A stretch of 64,000 bases of DNA, taken from the NCBI GenBank assembly GCA_964532465.1, contig CAZHHX010000004.1:1-64000 (forward strand). Direction: 5' to 3'. The position numbers and the translations under genes were made by a program. The notes under the pieces were generated by a model. It saw nothing but the letters and a program-made list of their open reading frames with translations, did not search any database and had not been told where the DNA came from. Shown here piece after piece: positions 7,929 through 16,697 of this stretch (position 1 is the stretch's first letter; each line of letters opens with the position of its first letter). The DNA is from JAPLKB01 sp964532465. GTDB lineage: Bacteria; Desulfobacterota; Syntrophorhabdia; Syntrophorhabdales; Syntrophorhabdaceae.

Positions 7929-9470
7929 TTATACCTTTGCAGCTCTGCCGAAGGGGATGCCCATTTTTCTCATCCTGTGGCGCAAGGTTCCCGGATTTAT
8001 TCCAAGAATTGCTGCTGCTCCTTTTTCTCCTTCCACCTTTCCACCGGCCATTTCCAAAGCCATTCTGATATGCTGTGATTCAATATTGCCAAGAGTCAGA
8101 TCATTCTTTTCAATCCTGTGTTCATTATATTCATCGCTATGCATCTGAATGCCGACAATATCCTCAAAAGTCAGGGGCCTACCGCCGTGAATGATTATTG
8201 CACGCTCCAGAACATTGCTTAGCTCCCTTACATTCCCCGGCCAGTCATAATTAAGGAGCAGCTCCATAGTGCCAGGCATAAGGGAGGGTTTAAAATGCAG
8301 TCCTATTTCATTTGCTTTCTTTCGCATGAAATAATCAACAAGGACCGGAATATCAACCTTACGTTCTCTGAGGGGCGGGATATTGATGGGAAATACGCAT
8401 AAACGGTAGTATAGATCAGCTCTGAAGAGGTTTTCTTTTACAAGCGCCTTGAGATCTTTGTTGGTGGCAGAAATAATGCGTATATCAATCTTTATGGACC
8501 TGGTTCCGCCAACGCGTTCTATCTCCTTTTCCTGGAGGACTCTAAGCAGACGGACCTGGGCATGAAAAGGCAGTTCACTGACTTCATCGAGAAAGATGGT
8601 GCCGCCGTTAGCGCGTTCAAATCTACCTCTCTGCTGTGAAAGAGCGCCGGTGAAAGCACCCTTTTCATGACCGAAAAGCTCGCTGTCTATGAGCGATTCG
8701 GGTATGGCACCGCAGTTTACCTTTATAAGCGGCCCGTTGTTCATGGGAGAAAAATTGTGGATTGTGTTGGCAATAAGTTCCTTGCCGGTTCCTGTTTCGC
8801 CATAAAGCAATACAGGACTTGATTGAGGTGCTACCTTCGAGACTTGTTCCATTACCCCTTTTAGGCCGAGTTCGGCGCCAATAATCTCTTCACTGAAACC
8901 TCGCCTTAACTCGTTCTGGAAGTATCTGCTATCGTCTGCCAGCAGTTCTTTCAGTTCCATCAGCTCCATATATCTCCGGCTGTTGGCAAGGGCAACTGCC
9001 GCAGGCTCATTTATCAGAGACCATAGTTTAGCGTCATTTGCCGCGTATCTTCCCTTTCCGTTTGCCCTGATTATCAGAGATCCGACAAATTTATTTTCAA
9101 CAATAAGCCGTCCGACAATAATAGAAGAGTCAGTCCAACGATATTTAGCGGCAACAATCGAAAGTATTTCATCCTTATATACATCGTCAGATGTCCTCAC
9201 CCTTGGGAATTTAAAAGGGTCTTCCAATTGTTTCTGAAGGTGAGGAGGCATAGGTATTTTATCCATACTTGAAATGCCGCTATGCTCATTTGCTGTTGCG
9301 ACAACATCCAGAGTGCCTGTGTTGTGGCTGTATTCGGTTAGAATCAGTTCATCAGTGGGCAGGATGTTGCGGACATAAAGGAAACAGTGCCAGAGAGCCT
9401 TTTCAATCTCAAGACTACCGCATATGCGCAAGGTCATTTCTCTGAAAAAACTGTTTTCATCAATCTTCAT
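7929..9470 (-). CDS. Sigma-54-dependent activator with N-terminal GAF domain
   Basis: A 513-residue enhancer-binding protein. Residues about 10-165 look like a GAF sensor. The AAA+ domain follows, with Walker A GETGTGKE (224-231), the sigma-54 contact loop GAFTGA (271-276) and Walker B TIFLDE (291-296). The C-terminus ends in a Fis-type helix-turn-helix (about 465-508). There is no receiver domain, so control should be through a ligand or partner sensed by GAF, as in FhlA. The divergently transcribed small gene at 9924 has a sigma-54 promoter and palindromic boxes, the obvious target. One box lies upstream of this gene itself, suggesting autoregulation (inference). Confidence 0.93.
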   Translation of the reverse strand: MKIDENSFFREMTLRICGSLEIEKALWHCFLYVRNILPTDELILTEYSHNTGTLDVVATANEHSGISSMDKIPMPPHLQKQLEDPFKFPRVRTSDDVYKDEILSIVAAKYRWTDSSIIVGRLIVENKFVGSLIIRANGKGRYAANDAKLWSLINEPAAVALANSRRYMELMELKELLADDSRYFQNELRRGFSEEIIGAELGLKGVMEQVSKVAPQSSPVLLYGETGTGKELIANTIHNFSPMNNGPLIKVNCGAIPESLIDSELFGHEKGAFTGALSQQRGRFERANGGTIFLDEVSELPFHAQVRLLRVLQEKEIERVGGTRSIKIDIRIISATNKDLKALVKENLFRADLYYRLCVFPINIPPLRERKVDIPVLVDYFMRKKANEIGLHFKPSLMPGTMELLLNYDWPGNVRELSNVLERAIIIHGGRPLTFEDIVGIQMHSDEYNEHRIEKNDLTLGNIESQHIRMALEMAGGKVEGEKGAAAILGINPGTLRHRMRKMGIPFGRAAKV

Positions 9471-9923
9471 ATGTACTTCCCGGAAAGAACCTTGTCATGC
9501 TCAGCATTTTACAAAATATCGTATAATAGTGTAAATAGTGTCCTGTCATATTTAGCAGATTTACTGTAAAAGTACCGGTACTTGGGTAAGCTATTATGCC
9601 TGCACTTTGCAATGTTTGCTTAAAAAACTCTAACTCGCCTGAAAATAAACAAAAAAAGGCGATGCTGATTAATAGTCAAAGGCGAAATAAAAAGAAATTG
9701 TACCATTTAAGACCTCTGTAAGATTAAAATTACAATTTTAATCTATCATATTTAACAGTAATTAACAAATATAAGATATGATTCAGTTACAATCTGTTAT
9801 ATATGACAGTATAATATAGGCTATGTTTTGTAACATATTGATTATACACAAACTTGTTGTTTGGCATAATCCTTGCCTTTAAATTAAAGTAAGGCAATAA
9901 AGTCAGAACACAAGGAGGATATT
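9471..9923. promoter_or_regulatory. Divergent control region with three 16-bp palindromic boxes
   Basis: This non-coding region separates the sigma-54 activator from its divergent neighbour. Three related boxes occur: CTGTCATATTTAGCAG (9543-9558), CTATCATATTTAACAG (9743-9758) and CTGTTATATATGACAG (9794-9809, nearly self-complementary). The last two are 51 bases apart and lie about 145 and 90 bases before the expected start site at 9888, the usual place for enhancer sites. Other symmetric elements are AAGTACCGGTACTT (9570-9583), TATGTT-N4-AACATA (9822-9837), and a TCGCCT...AGGCGA hairpin (9635-9662) that could end leftward transcription. Confidence 0.7.
9862..9876 (+). promoter_or_regulatory. 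Sigma-54 promoter of the duplicated small gene
   Basis: TGGCATAATCCTTGC matches the -24/-12 consensus, with GG at 9863-9864 and GC at 9875-9876 in the required 12-base register. Transcription should start near 9888, 36 bases before the ATG at 9924. The matching activator gene lies divergently next door. Confidence 0.82.
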
Positions 9924-10247
9924 ATGGCTATGAAATGGAATCTGGAAACTGACAGAAGCAATAAAACCATGGAAGAACTACTCATAGAAGTATTCGGGTG
10001 CAGCTCTACTAATGAGAGAGCAGATAAAATGCATTCTGACAGAGGGAAAAAGCGGATCAAAACAGAATTTTATCTTGCCGGAAATGCAATGGAAACGATG
10101 CTCATAGAAGTATTCGGATGCAGCTCTTTAGAGGGCAGCGCAATAAAGATTGAATCCGGTAAAGTTAAAAAGAGAATTAAAAGCGAACCCTGTTTTGAAA
10201 ATTATGCAGACAATGATTATGCTATGCCGCTTTCCATTAACGCTTGA
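9924..10247 (+). CDS. Small protein of two tandem 33-residue repeats, unknown function
   Basis: I do not recognise this 107-residue protein. Residues 16-48 and 56-88 are copies of one unit: each begins ME(E/T)(L/M)LIEVFGCSS and ends KKRIK(T/S)E, with a divergent acidic/basic middle. There is no signal peptide or membrane helix. Each repeat carries one Cys in an invariant FGCSS; a third Cys lies at residue 90. AAGGAGG at 9912-9918 is a strong ribosome binding site and a sigma-54 promoter lies 48 bases before that, so it should be abundant when induced. It could be a small binding or adaptor protein, or a peptide precursor, but no modifying enzyme lies beside it. Confidence 0.72.
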   Translation: MAMKWNLETDRSNKTMEELLIEVFGCSSTNERADKMHSDRGKKRIKTEFYLAGNAMETMLIEVFGCSSLEGSAIKIESGKVKKRIKSEPCFENYADNDYAMPLSINA

Positions 10248-10477
10248 TTACTGATCAGATTCGGATTGATCAGATTATATATTAAGGTGTGCGGATACGG
10301 GGTCAGATTGTTTCGTTTCAGCATGTTCAACCCGTATCAACATACCTGATCTCTTGAATAAAATAATTATTTATTATTCAAAACGATTTATCAATTCAAT
10401 TATTATCAATATAAAAATATCTGCCTATGTTTATTTTTTTATAGCAATTTGCTACAATGAAGCAATAAGGAGGGAAC
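10248..10477. other. Intergenic, no gene seen
   Basis: An AT-rich stretch between the repeat protein and the PC4-family gene. A GATCAGATTCGGATTGATCAG segment near 10254-10274 carries two GATCAG copies. No clear terminator or promoter was found. Confidence 0.4.
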
Positions 10478-10690
10478 ATGCAGATAGGAGAGTTAGAGAA
10501 AGGCAAAGATAGAATCATCATTTCATTAAAGGAGTTTAAGGGGAAACAGTATATTGACATCAGAACATATTTTGAAAATCAGGAAGGAGAATGGATACCG
10601 ACAAAAAAAGGTATTTCTCTTACACCTGATAATCTTGATGATATGATAAAGTTCCTGAAAGATGCAAAACAGAAGGTTTCCGATAAGTAA
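10478..10690 (+). CDS. PC4/Sub1-family single-stranded DNA-binding protein
   Basis: This 70-residue protein reads as one PC4 fold: four beta strands then a helix. Recognisable are the strand KGKQYIDIRTYF near 23-34, the W-I-P-T-K-K-G-I-S-L-T segment (about 41-51), which is the family signature, and the helix LDDMIKFLKDAKQKV at the end. Bacterial members bind single-stranded DNA and may affect transcription or repair. AAGGAGGG (10467-10474) precedes the ATG. It may be cotranscribed with the sigma-54-driven gene 230 bases upstream, but the gap leaves room for its own promoter. Confidence 0.85.
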   Translation: MQIGELEKGKDRIIISLKEFKGKQYIDIRTYFENQEGEWIPTKKGISLTPDNLDDMIKFLKDAKQKVSDK

Positions 10691-10939
10691 AATTAGTAAA
10701 AAAACTCCTTCATTGCTGATTTCCTTATTTTTAGCTGACGAATTATTCACGCAAAAAAACATTACTTTTTTATTTGCTAAACAAGAGGATGTGCGAATTT
10801 ACTTGATCTTATTGAATATTATAGAAAGTGTTGGGTGCGCAGACCTGTTTTTTATTCATAAAGAAAATAACAATGAAATGCGAAGGGGTTTATTAGGCTT
10901 GACAATGCGTGAAAATTTTCATATCTTAGTACACTTCAA
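10691..10939. other. Intergenic, AT-rich, no supported gene
   Basis: A continuous reading frame exists here but it begins inside the preceding gene, lacks a ribosome binding site and runs into the tRNA, so it is not accepted. A TTGACA at 10899-10904 followed after 17 bases by CATATC (10919-10924) could be part of the tRNA promoter. Confidence 0.4.
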
Positions 10940-11013
10940 GGGCCGTTAACTCAGGTTGGTAGAGTATCTGCCTTTTAAGCAGAGAGTCGCAAGTTCAAGT
11001 CTTGCACGGCCCA
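10940..11013 (+). tRNA. tRNA-Lys (anticodon UUU)
   Basis: GGGCCGT (10940-10946) pairs perfectly with ACGGCCC (11006-11012), and A11013 is the discriminator base. The anticodon stem TCTGC/GCAGA encloses the loop CTTTTAA, so the anticodon is TTT. The T arm contains GTTCAAGTC. The 3' CCA is not encoded. It is followed three bases later by tRNA-Glu and is probably cotranscribed with it. Confidence 0.95.
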
Positions 11014-11016
11014 TAT

Positions 11017-11089
11017 GTCCCCATCGTCTAGAGGCCTAGGACACTGGCCTTTCACGCCGGCAACCGGGGTTCGAATCCCCGTGGGGACG
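11017..11089 (+). tRNA. tRNA-Glu (anticodon UUC)
   Basis: GTCCCCA (11017-11023) pairs with TGGGGAC (11082-11088), with G11089 as discriminator. The anticodon loop CTTTCAC gives TTC, and GGTTCGAATCC is a canonical T loop. CCA is not encoded. The end leads into a run of six T, and ACGCTTTT...AAAAGCGT (11087-11111) can form a hairpin that may terminate the tRNA transcript. Confidence 0.96.
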
Positions 11090-11145
11090 CTTTTTTATTT
11101 AATAAAAGCGTGTTTAAAACATCAAATCAATCAATAGATACATTC

Positions 11146-12126
11146 TCAGTTTTCATTATTTTCCTCTAATTTCTGCATATCCTTAATTTTGATATGTTCT
11201 TTCAGCAGGAATATGAATCCTAAAATACTGTATGGAATGTACCATGATGCATGAAACATAATTGAAACTGCAAACCCCTCCTGTTTCGGGACATTAAAAA
11301 TGGAAAGAATATATACAAGCAGAAACTGGTAAACCCCGACATAACCAGGGGATGAGGGTATGGTGAGGCCCATGTTGAGTAATGCACAGACAAAGGGTAT
11401 GTAGATAAATTTTACCGAAATATTGAGCGTCAATAAAGCAAAGTATAAGGCGGCGCTCATGCAAAGCCATTGAAAAAAGGATATTGCCACATAAAAGATC
11501 ATATTCAGAGGTGAATTTATCCGCCTGATGTTTTCCCCGACCTCGACCAACCTGTTGGCAAATCTCATTAAAAAAGGTTTTTTTATCTTGTGAAGCATTT
11601 TTAAGACAGCGCCGGTAAATTTCTCCCTGCTCATAATAATTAACATAACCATGCAAGCTAAGAGCAATATAACAAGTGCAAATAAGCCTTGAGAAACCAT
11701 AGGAGGCAGGCTTTGTTTGGGGAAAAATATAAACACTATCAACAAAAGGCCGGCAAGATCGAAAAATCTGTCGATGAGCACAGTTGAAAGGCTGAATGTA
11801 AAAGAAATACCGGTTTTTTTGGATAAGACGTAACCTTTTACAATTTCGCCGATTCTTGCAGGCAGAACATTATTGACAAAGAGACCTATGATGAGAGCGA
11901 TGAAAGTATCCTGAAGCTTTACATTGTTTCCGGCGATTCTTGACCATTTAAATGCGCTGAGTATCACAGCGAGAAAGATGAATAAAAAAGGAATAAAAAA
12001 TAATTTTAAATCTGCTTTCTGTAAAATATCAATAATTTCAATAAATTTAATGTCTTTTAAAGAAAAATAAAGCAAAAGGATACTGATAATTAAACCGGCT
12101 ATGGTTAAAATCTTATGTTTTTTCAT
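11146..12126 (-). CDS. Flippase-like (LPG synthase TM / UPF0104 family) membrane protein
   Basis: A 326-residue protein with about eight membrane helices. The N-terminal helix followed by KDIKFIEIIDILQKAD, the central NNVLPARIGEIVKGYVLSKKTGISF (about 89-113) and a C-terminal PSSPGYVGVYQFLLVYILS segment identify the family that forms the membrane half of lysylphosphatidylglycerol synthase. Without the soluble aminoacyl-transferase half, such proteins are thought to move lipids across the membrane; the substrate is unknown. Its start overlaps the stop of the upstream EamA transporter by four bases, so translation is probably coupled. Confidence 0.85.
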   Translation of the reverse strand: MKKHKILTIAGLIISILLLYFSLKDIKFIEIIDILQKADLKLFFIPFLFIFLAVILSAFKWSRIAGNNVKLQDTFIALIIGLFVNNVLPARIGEIVKGYVLSKKTGISFTFSLSTVLIDRFFDLAGLLLIVFIFFPKQSLPPMVSQGLFALVILLLACMVMLIIMSREKFTGAVLKMLHKIKKPFLMRFANRLVEVGENIRRINSPLNMIFYVAISFFQWLCMSAALYFALLTLNISVKFIYIPFVCALLNMGLTIPSSPGYVGVYQFLLVYILSIFNVPKQEGFAVSIMFHASWYIPYSILGFIFLLKEHIKIKDMQKLEENNEN

Positions 12127-13007
12127 TTTTTTGTGTAGTTATTACAGAAGATGCCGATACTGACGCATACAAGCCCCAGGATCAAGCCTGTTGTCAGTCT
12201 TTCTTTCAATATAATTGTACCGAAAAGAACGCCAAAAACAGGGGCAAGAAAAGTAAACACAGAAAGTTTGGCTACAGGATATGTATGAATCAGCATGAAC
12301 CAGACAAGATACGATGCAAAGGCAACTATTACAGACTGGTATGCAACAGAAGCCCAAACATAGACATTTACATTAAAAATCCATTTATCCTCAATAAAGT
12401 ACGCGCATGCAAATATTATCGGTATTGAAAACACAAACTGATAGAGGAACGTGTTTATGGGATGAACTTTTTGAGCAAGATATTTCTTAATATAGAGAGT
12501 TGTAGCGCCCCAGAATATAGCTGCTGCAATCTCAAGTATGTCTCCCAGCAGCATCAAATTGCCTGATGTGTTAGGCTTGTCCTTAAAAACTAAACATACT
12601 CCGATAAAAGCAAGCGCCAGACCTGCAATTTTTAGTGTATTAAGCCTTTCTTTTAAAAAGAAATGCGCTCCCAATGCAATAACAAATGGAGAGAGATAGA
12701 CAAATATGGCTGCCCTTGCTGCGTCGGTATAGAGCATTCCAAGATACAGGCACACAAACTCTAAACCAAAAAGAACTCCCGCAATAAAACCGTGAAACAA
12801 TAATATGCCTCTATGAAAAAGAGGTTCTTTGATAACGATGCAATATATTATTCCTAAGGATGATGCAATTAATGAACGCAGAAAGGTTGTAAAGATGGGC
12901 GAGAACCCGGTATTTGAAAACTTAATTGCCGAATAGTTTATCCCCCAGAGAATAGTAAGGATAACAATTGTAGCAAAACCTTTTGAGTCTATATGTTCTT
13001 TTGTCAT
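12123..13007 (-). CDS. EamA/DMT-family transporter
   Basis: A 294-residue protein with ten hydrophobic helices arranged as two EamA repeats (about residues 10-140 and 150-288). Each repeat ends in the typical A-x-x-x-F/L-x-E-R segment (HFFLKERL, TIILKERL). Drug/metabolite transporters of this kind export amino acids or other small metabolites, but substrate cannot be read from the sequence. It is the first gene of a two-gene minus-strand unit with the flippase-like protein. Confidence 0.88.
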   Translation of the reverse strand: MTKEHIDSKGFATIVILTILWGINYSAIKFSNTGFSPIFTTFLRSLIASSLGIIYCIVIKEPLFHRGILLFHGFIAGVLFGLEFVCLYLGMLYTDAARAAIFVYLSPFVIALGAHFFLKERLNTLKIAGLALAFIGVCLVFKDKPNTSGNLMLLGDILEIAAAIFWGATTLYIKKYLAQKVHPINTFLYQFVFSIPIIFACAYFIEDKWIFNVNVYVWASVAYQSVIVAFASYLVWFMLIHTYPVAKLSVFTFLAPVFGVLFGTIILKERLTTGLILGLVCVSIGIFCNNYTKK

Positions 13008-13148
13008 TAGTATGATTGAATTTTGCTGTTCACTGAAGTTTTAAAAAATATAACAAAGTATGTCAAGGCTTATTTTATCTTGATATTCTATGCATATTCT
13101 TTTAATTTAATACTGTTAACTTATAGTCTATTGTGAAGAGGAGGTTTT

Positions 13149-14369
13149 ATGAAAACTGTTGAGATTAAGCCTGATATTTATTGGGTTGGGGCAATTGACT
13201 GGGGTATAAGAGATTTCCATGGTTATATAACACAAAACGGTACAACGTATAACAATTACCTTATAAAAGATAAACAGACCACACTTATTGATACGGTCAA
13301 GCATGACTATTGCTCCGTAACTATTGAAAATATAAGTAAAATAGTCGATTTGTCCCAAGTGGTAAATATTGTTGTAAACCATATTGAGCCTGATCATGCA
13401 AGCAGTATTGATATGATAATGAAGCTTATACCGGATGCGACGGTTTACATAACAGACCGCGGAAAAAAAGGTATTGAGAAATATTTTGACACGTCGAAGT
13501 GGCGGTTTAAGATTGTTAAAAGCGGTGATGTTCTCAATACGGGTAAATATACCCTGTTGTTTCTGGAAACGCCCATGCTTCACTGGCCTGACTCCATGGT
13601 AACTTATGTGAAAGAGGCAAAACTTCTCATATCGCAGGATGCCTTTGGGCAGCACATTGCAACTGCATCCAGATTTGATGATGAATTCGTGGAATGTAAT
13701 TCCCAGTTTGAACTGAATGATGCAGTCGCCGATTATTACGCGAACATCCTTATGCCTTTCGGCCAGTTAATAAAGACAAAGATAGCTGATATACTGAAAC
13801 TCAACCTCGATATTGACATGATAGCGCCTGACCATGGTGTAATATGGAGGAAGGATCCCGGAAAGATAATCCAGCAATATCTTGACATGGCCAATGGTAA
13901 AGCCGATTTGCGGGTAACTGTCATTTATGATACTATGTGGCACAGCACAGAGCATATGATGACCCCCATAATTCAGGGCATAAAGGATGAAGGTGTTGAC
14001 TGCAGGCCGGTAAAGCTCAGAGAGTCGCCCATGAGTGTTGCAGTAAAGGAGTTCTGGAAAGCCAGAGGATGTTTAATAGGCGCTCCTACAATTAATAACA
14101 TTATGTTTCCTTCAATGGCTCAGTTTTTATACCATCTTGGCGGGTTAAAACCGAGAAACAGGATTATGGCCGCATTCGGCAGCTATGGATGGGGCGGCGG
14201 TGCAGTAAAGGAGGCTTATGAGATGTTTAAGAAGATTGGCGTTGAAGTGATGGAGCCAGGCATTCAAATTCAATTTAAACCATCTTCAGAGGATGAAGAG
14301 AAATGTTACGAATTCGGAAGGGAATTTGCCGGTAAGGTAAAAGAATACCATAAAAAATTTGAGGAATAA
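13149..14369 (+). CDS. FprA-type flavodiiron protein
   Basis: A 406-residue A-type flavoprotein: a metallo-beta-lactamase domain (about 1-255) fused to a flavodoxin domain (about 257-400). Di-iron ligands are visible in HIEPDH, in the conserved LHWPDSM and in PDHGVIW. The FMN-binding flavodoxin region includes YDTMWHSTEHM and GSYGWGGGA. These enzymes reduce O2 to water (or NO to N2O), commonly with electrons from rubredoxin. GAGGAGG at 13137-13143 supports the ATG. The next genes encode rubrerythrin and a flavodoxin-like reductase, so the cluster probably works in oxygen and peroxide removal. Confidence 0.95.
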   Translation: MKTVEIKPDIYWVGAIDWGIRDFHGYITQNGTTYNNYLIKDKQTTLIDTVKHDYCSVTIENISKIVDLSQVVNIVVNHIEPDHASSIDMIMKLIPDATVYITDRGKKGIEKYFDTSKWRFKIVKSGDVLNTGKYTLLFLETPMLHWPDSMVTYVKEAKLLISQDAFGQHIATASRFDDEFVECNSQFELNDAVADYYANILMPFGQLIKTKIADILKLNLDIDMIAPDHGVIWRKDPGKIIQQYLDMANGKADLRVTVIYDTMWHSTEHMMTPIIQGIKDEGVDCRPVKLRESPMSVAVKEFWKARGCLIGAPTINNIMFPSMAQFLYHLGGLKPRNRIMAAFGSYGWGGGAVKEAYEMFKKIGVEVMEPGIQIQFKPSSEDEEKCYEFGREFAGKVKEYHKKFEE

Positions 14370-14441
14370 ATATTCAGGCCTTGTTGCTGTAACGGTAAAT
14401 TGTCGGCAGTACACAAGAGTAATACTAAGGAGGGAGTAAAT

Positions 14442-14936
14442 ATGTCTAAAACGGAAAATAATTTAAAAGATGCCTTTGCAGGAGAATCTCAGGCAAACAG
14501 GAAGTACCTTGCCTTTGCAAAAAAGGCCGAAGAAGAAGGTTATAAAGAAGCTGCAAAATTATTCAGGGCAGCAGCAGAGGCAGAAACGGTACATGCGCAT
14601 AATCACTTGAGAGAACTTAAAGGCGTTAAAAGCACGAAAGAAAATCTTGAAGAAGCCATTAGCGGTGAAACACATGAGTTCATGGAAATGTATCCGGTTA
14701 TGATTGAAGAAGCAAAGGCAGAAAGCGACAATGGAGCTGTGAGAAGCTTTCATATTGCCAATGAAGTTGAAAAGATCCATGCCGCACTTTATAAAAAAGT
14801 GCTCGATTCTCTTGGGAAAAATGAGGAAACCGAGTATTACATATGTAAAGTATGCGGTTGCACTGTAGAAGGCGAAGCGCCTGATGTTTGTCCTGTATGT
14901 GCCGCCAAAAAAATAGCCTTCTATAAGGTAGACTAA
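14442..14936 (+). CDS. rbr: Rubrerythrin
   Basis: A 164-residue protein with an N-terminal four-helix ferritin-like di-iron domain (FAGESQANRKYLAFAKKAEEEGY; E-x6-Y and E-x2-H motifs) and a C-terminal rubredoxin-like domain with two Cys pairs (YYICKVCGCT and PDVCPVCAAKK). Rubrerythrin reduces hydrogen peroxide in anaerobes. The ATG at 14442 is chosen over an upstream in-frame start because AAGGAGGG lies at 14428-14435. It follows the flavodiiron gene by 72 bases. Confidence 0.96.
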   Translation: MSKTENNLKDAFAGESQANRKYLAFAKKAEEEGYKEAAKLFRAAAEAETVHAHNHLRELKGVKSTKENLEEAISGETHEFMEMYPVMIEEAKAESDNGAVRSFHIANEVEKIHAALYKKVLDSLGKNEETEYYICKVCGCTVEGEAPDVCPVCAAKKIAFYKVD

Positions 14937-15019
14937 TTTATCAGGAGTCGGCATTCAGAAAGGTCGTTTAAACGTTGCGCAGGAAATGTTTTATGCGCAA
15001 CAGAGAATAATTGCGAGGA

Positions 15020-15598
15020 ATGTTGAGGATAGTAGCTTTTCATGGAAGCCCGAGGGCCGGCGGAAACTCCGATATTTTACTTCAAGAGGTGCTGAAGCCT
15101 ATAGACAAAGAAGGTCATGAAATAAGCCTTTTCAGGCTCAATTTTATGAACATTAAGCCTTGTCAGAACTGTGGTGAATGTGATGATACAGGCATTTGTG
15201 TTATTGAAGACGACATGGGTGCAATTTATGACGCAGTCAGGACAGCCGACAGGGTTATTCTTTCATCACCGATTTTTTTCTTTGCACTTTCTGCCCAGAC
15301 AAAAATCATGGTTGACAGATTTCAATGTTTCTGGTCTGAAAAGTATCTTCTCAGCAGACCCATTTCAGAGGGGCCTCAAGGAAGGAAAGGTCTTTTACTG
15401 CTTGTCGGCGGCATGAAAAAAGATATAGGTATTCAATGCGGTGAAGCGACTGCAAAAGCATTCTTCAGGTCAATCAGCGTCCCTGAGCATCAAACATTGA
15501 GTTATCTCGGTATTGATCAAAAAGGAGCTATTCTTCGTCATTCTACAGCATTAGATGATGCCTGCCGCGCCGGGAAAAGGCTTATTAATATAGTATGA
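15020..15598 (+). CDS. Flavodoxin-like NAD(P)H-dependent FMN reductase
   Basis: A protein of about 192 residues starting MLRIVAFHGSPRAGGNSD, the FMN phosphate-binding loop (GSPRxxGNS) of the NADPH-dependent FMN reductase/iron-sulfur flavoprotein group. A Cys-rich segment (PCQNCGECDDTGICVIEDDM, about 47-66) and DRVILSSPIFFFALSAQTK match that group; the C-x2-C-x2-C pattern may bind a metal cluster, though in many relatives it does not. The start is uncertain: ATG 15020, TTG 15023 and TTG 15011 share the frame, and the GAGG at 15015-15018 fits the later ones. It probably supplies electrons in the oxygen-defence cluster. Confidence 0.85.
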   Translation: MLRIVAFHGSPRAGGNSDILLQEVLKPIDKEGHEISLFRLNFMNIKPCQNCGECDDTGICVIEDDMGAIYDAVRTADRVILSSPIFFFALSAQTKIMVDRFQCFWSEKYLLSRPISEGPQGRKGLLLLVGGMKKDIGIQCGEATAKAFFRSISVPEHQTLSYLGIDQKGAILRHSTALDDACRAGKRLINIV

Positions 15599-15613
15599 GG
15601 GGTAGATGATAAA

Positions 15614-16681
15614 ATGAGAATCACGAAAACTTTAAAAAGCAGAAAGAATGAGATTGATTTCAATGATTTAGGATTTGGCAGACATTTTTCAGACCACATG
15701 TTCAGTTGTGATTATAAAAACGGCAAATGGGATATTCCGCAAATAGTTCCTTACGGCAGTATAAGTATATCACCATCCATATGTTCCCTGCATTACGGAC
15801 AGATTATCTTTGAAGGTTTAAAAGCTTTTTATGCCGCTGAAAAGATTAATATATTCCGTCCTGAGAAATATCATGAGAGATTCAACAGGTCAGCCATGAG
15901 ACTTTGCATACCGCCTGTGGATTATGATTTGTTTATCAAGGGAATAGAGGCGCTCATTGTTCTGGACGGTCACTGGGTCCCTCAAAATAAAGGTGCCTCA
16001 CTATATTTTCGACCCTTTATTTTTGCAACTGACGATTTTCTTGGTGTAAGAGCCTCGGAAACATATAGTTTTTTAATTATCACCTCGCCTGTAGGAGCAT
16101 ATTACAAGGAAGGCATTAACCCTGTAAAGCTTATTACTTCAGGTGAATATACGAGAGCTGCCCGTGGTGGTCTTGGTGAGGCGAAAACCCCTGCCAATTA
16201 TGCCGCCAGTTTGTTACCTGCACAAATGGCTCAGGATAAAGGGTTTACACAGGTATTGTGGCTTGATGGCGTTGAAAACAGGTTTATTGAAGAAGTGGGC
16301 ACCATGAACATCTTTTTTATTATTGATAACAAATTAGTAACGCCTTCTCTTGAAGGAACAATACTCTCGGGAGTTACCAGGGACTCGGTGATAACTCTTG
16401 CAAAAGAATGGGGTATTGAAGTAGAAGAACGTCGTGTATCGATAGATGAATTGATTTCTTCATCAAAAGACGGTTCATTGAAGGAAGTTTTCGGAACCGG
16501 AACTGCAGCTGTTATATCGCCTGTAGGTGAGATAAAACACGAGGAAGAAACGATCATAATCAACAACAAGAAAATAGGTGAATTGTCACAAAAACTGTAT
16601 GATGAGATAACAGGAATACAATATGGAGAAAAGGAGGACAAATTTAACTGGTGTCTTTCATTCTCACTTCCTTCAATATGA
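15614..16681 (+). CDS. ilvE: Branched-chain amino acid aminotransferase
   Basis: A 355-residue class IV PLP enzyme of the longer IlvE type. Residues include LHYGQIIFEGLKAF (about 55-68), the Arg-rich FRPEKYHERFNRSA, and the PLP lysine in GEAKTPANYAAS (near residue 195). It then has EEVGTMNIFF and GTGTAAVISPV, which bind the cofactor phosphate. It interconverts Leu, Ile and Val with their 2-oxo acids. It lies 15 bases after the flavin reductase and 16 bases before feoAB, so it belongs to the same transcript although its job differs. Confidence 0.95.
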   Translation: MRITKTLKSRKNEIDFNDLGFGRHFSDHMFSCDYKNGKWDIPQIVPYGSISISPSICSLHYGQIIFEGLKAFYAAEKINIFRPEKYHERFNRSAMRLCIPPVDYDLFIKGIEALIVLDGHWVPQNKGASLYFRPFIFATDDFLGVRASETYSFLIITSPVGAYYKEGINPVKLITSGEYTRAARGGLGEAKTPANYAASLLPAQMAQDKGFTQVLWLDGVENRFIEEVGTMNIFFIIDNKLVTPSLEGTILSGVTRDSVITLAKEWGIEVEERRVSIDELISSSKDGSLKEVFGTGTAAVISPVGEIKHEEETIIINNKKIGELSQKLYDEITGIQYGEKEDKFNWCLSFSLPSI

Positions 16682-16697
16682 TTGATGGCGAATTGGT

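Noticed and set aside
10662..10949. Rightward 95-codon frame
   Set aside because: It starts inside the PC4-family gene in another frame and runs into tRNA-Lys.
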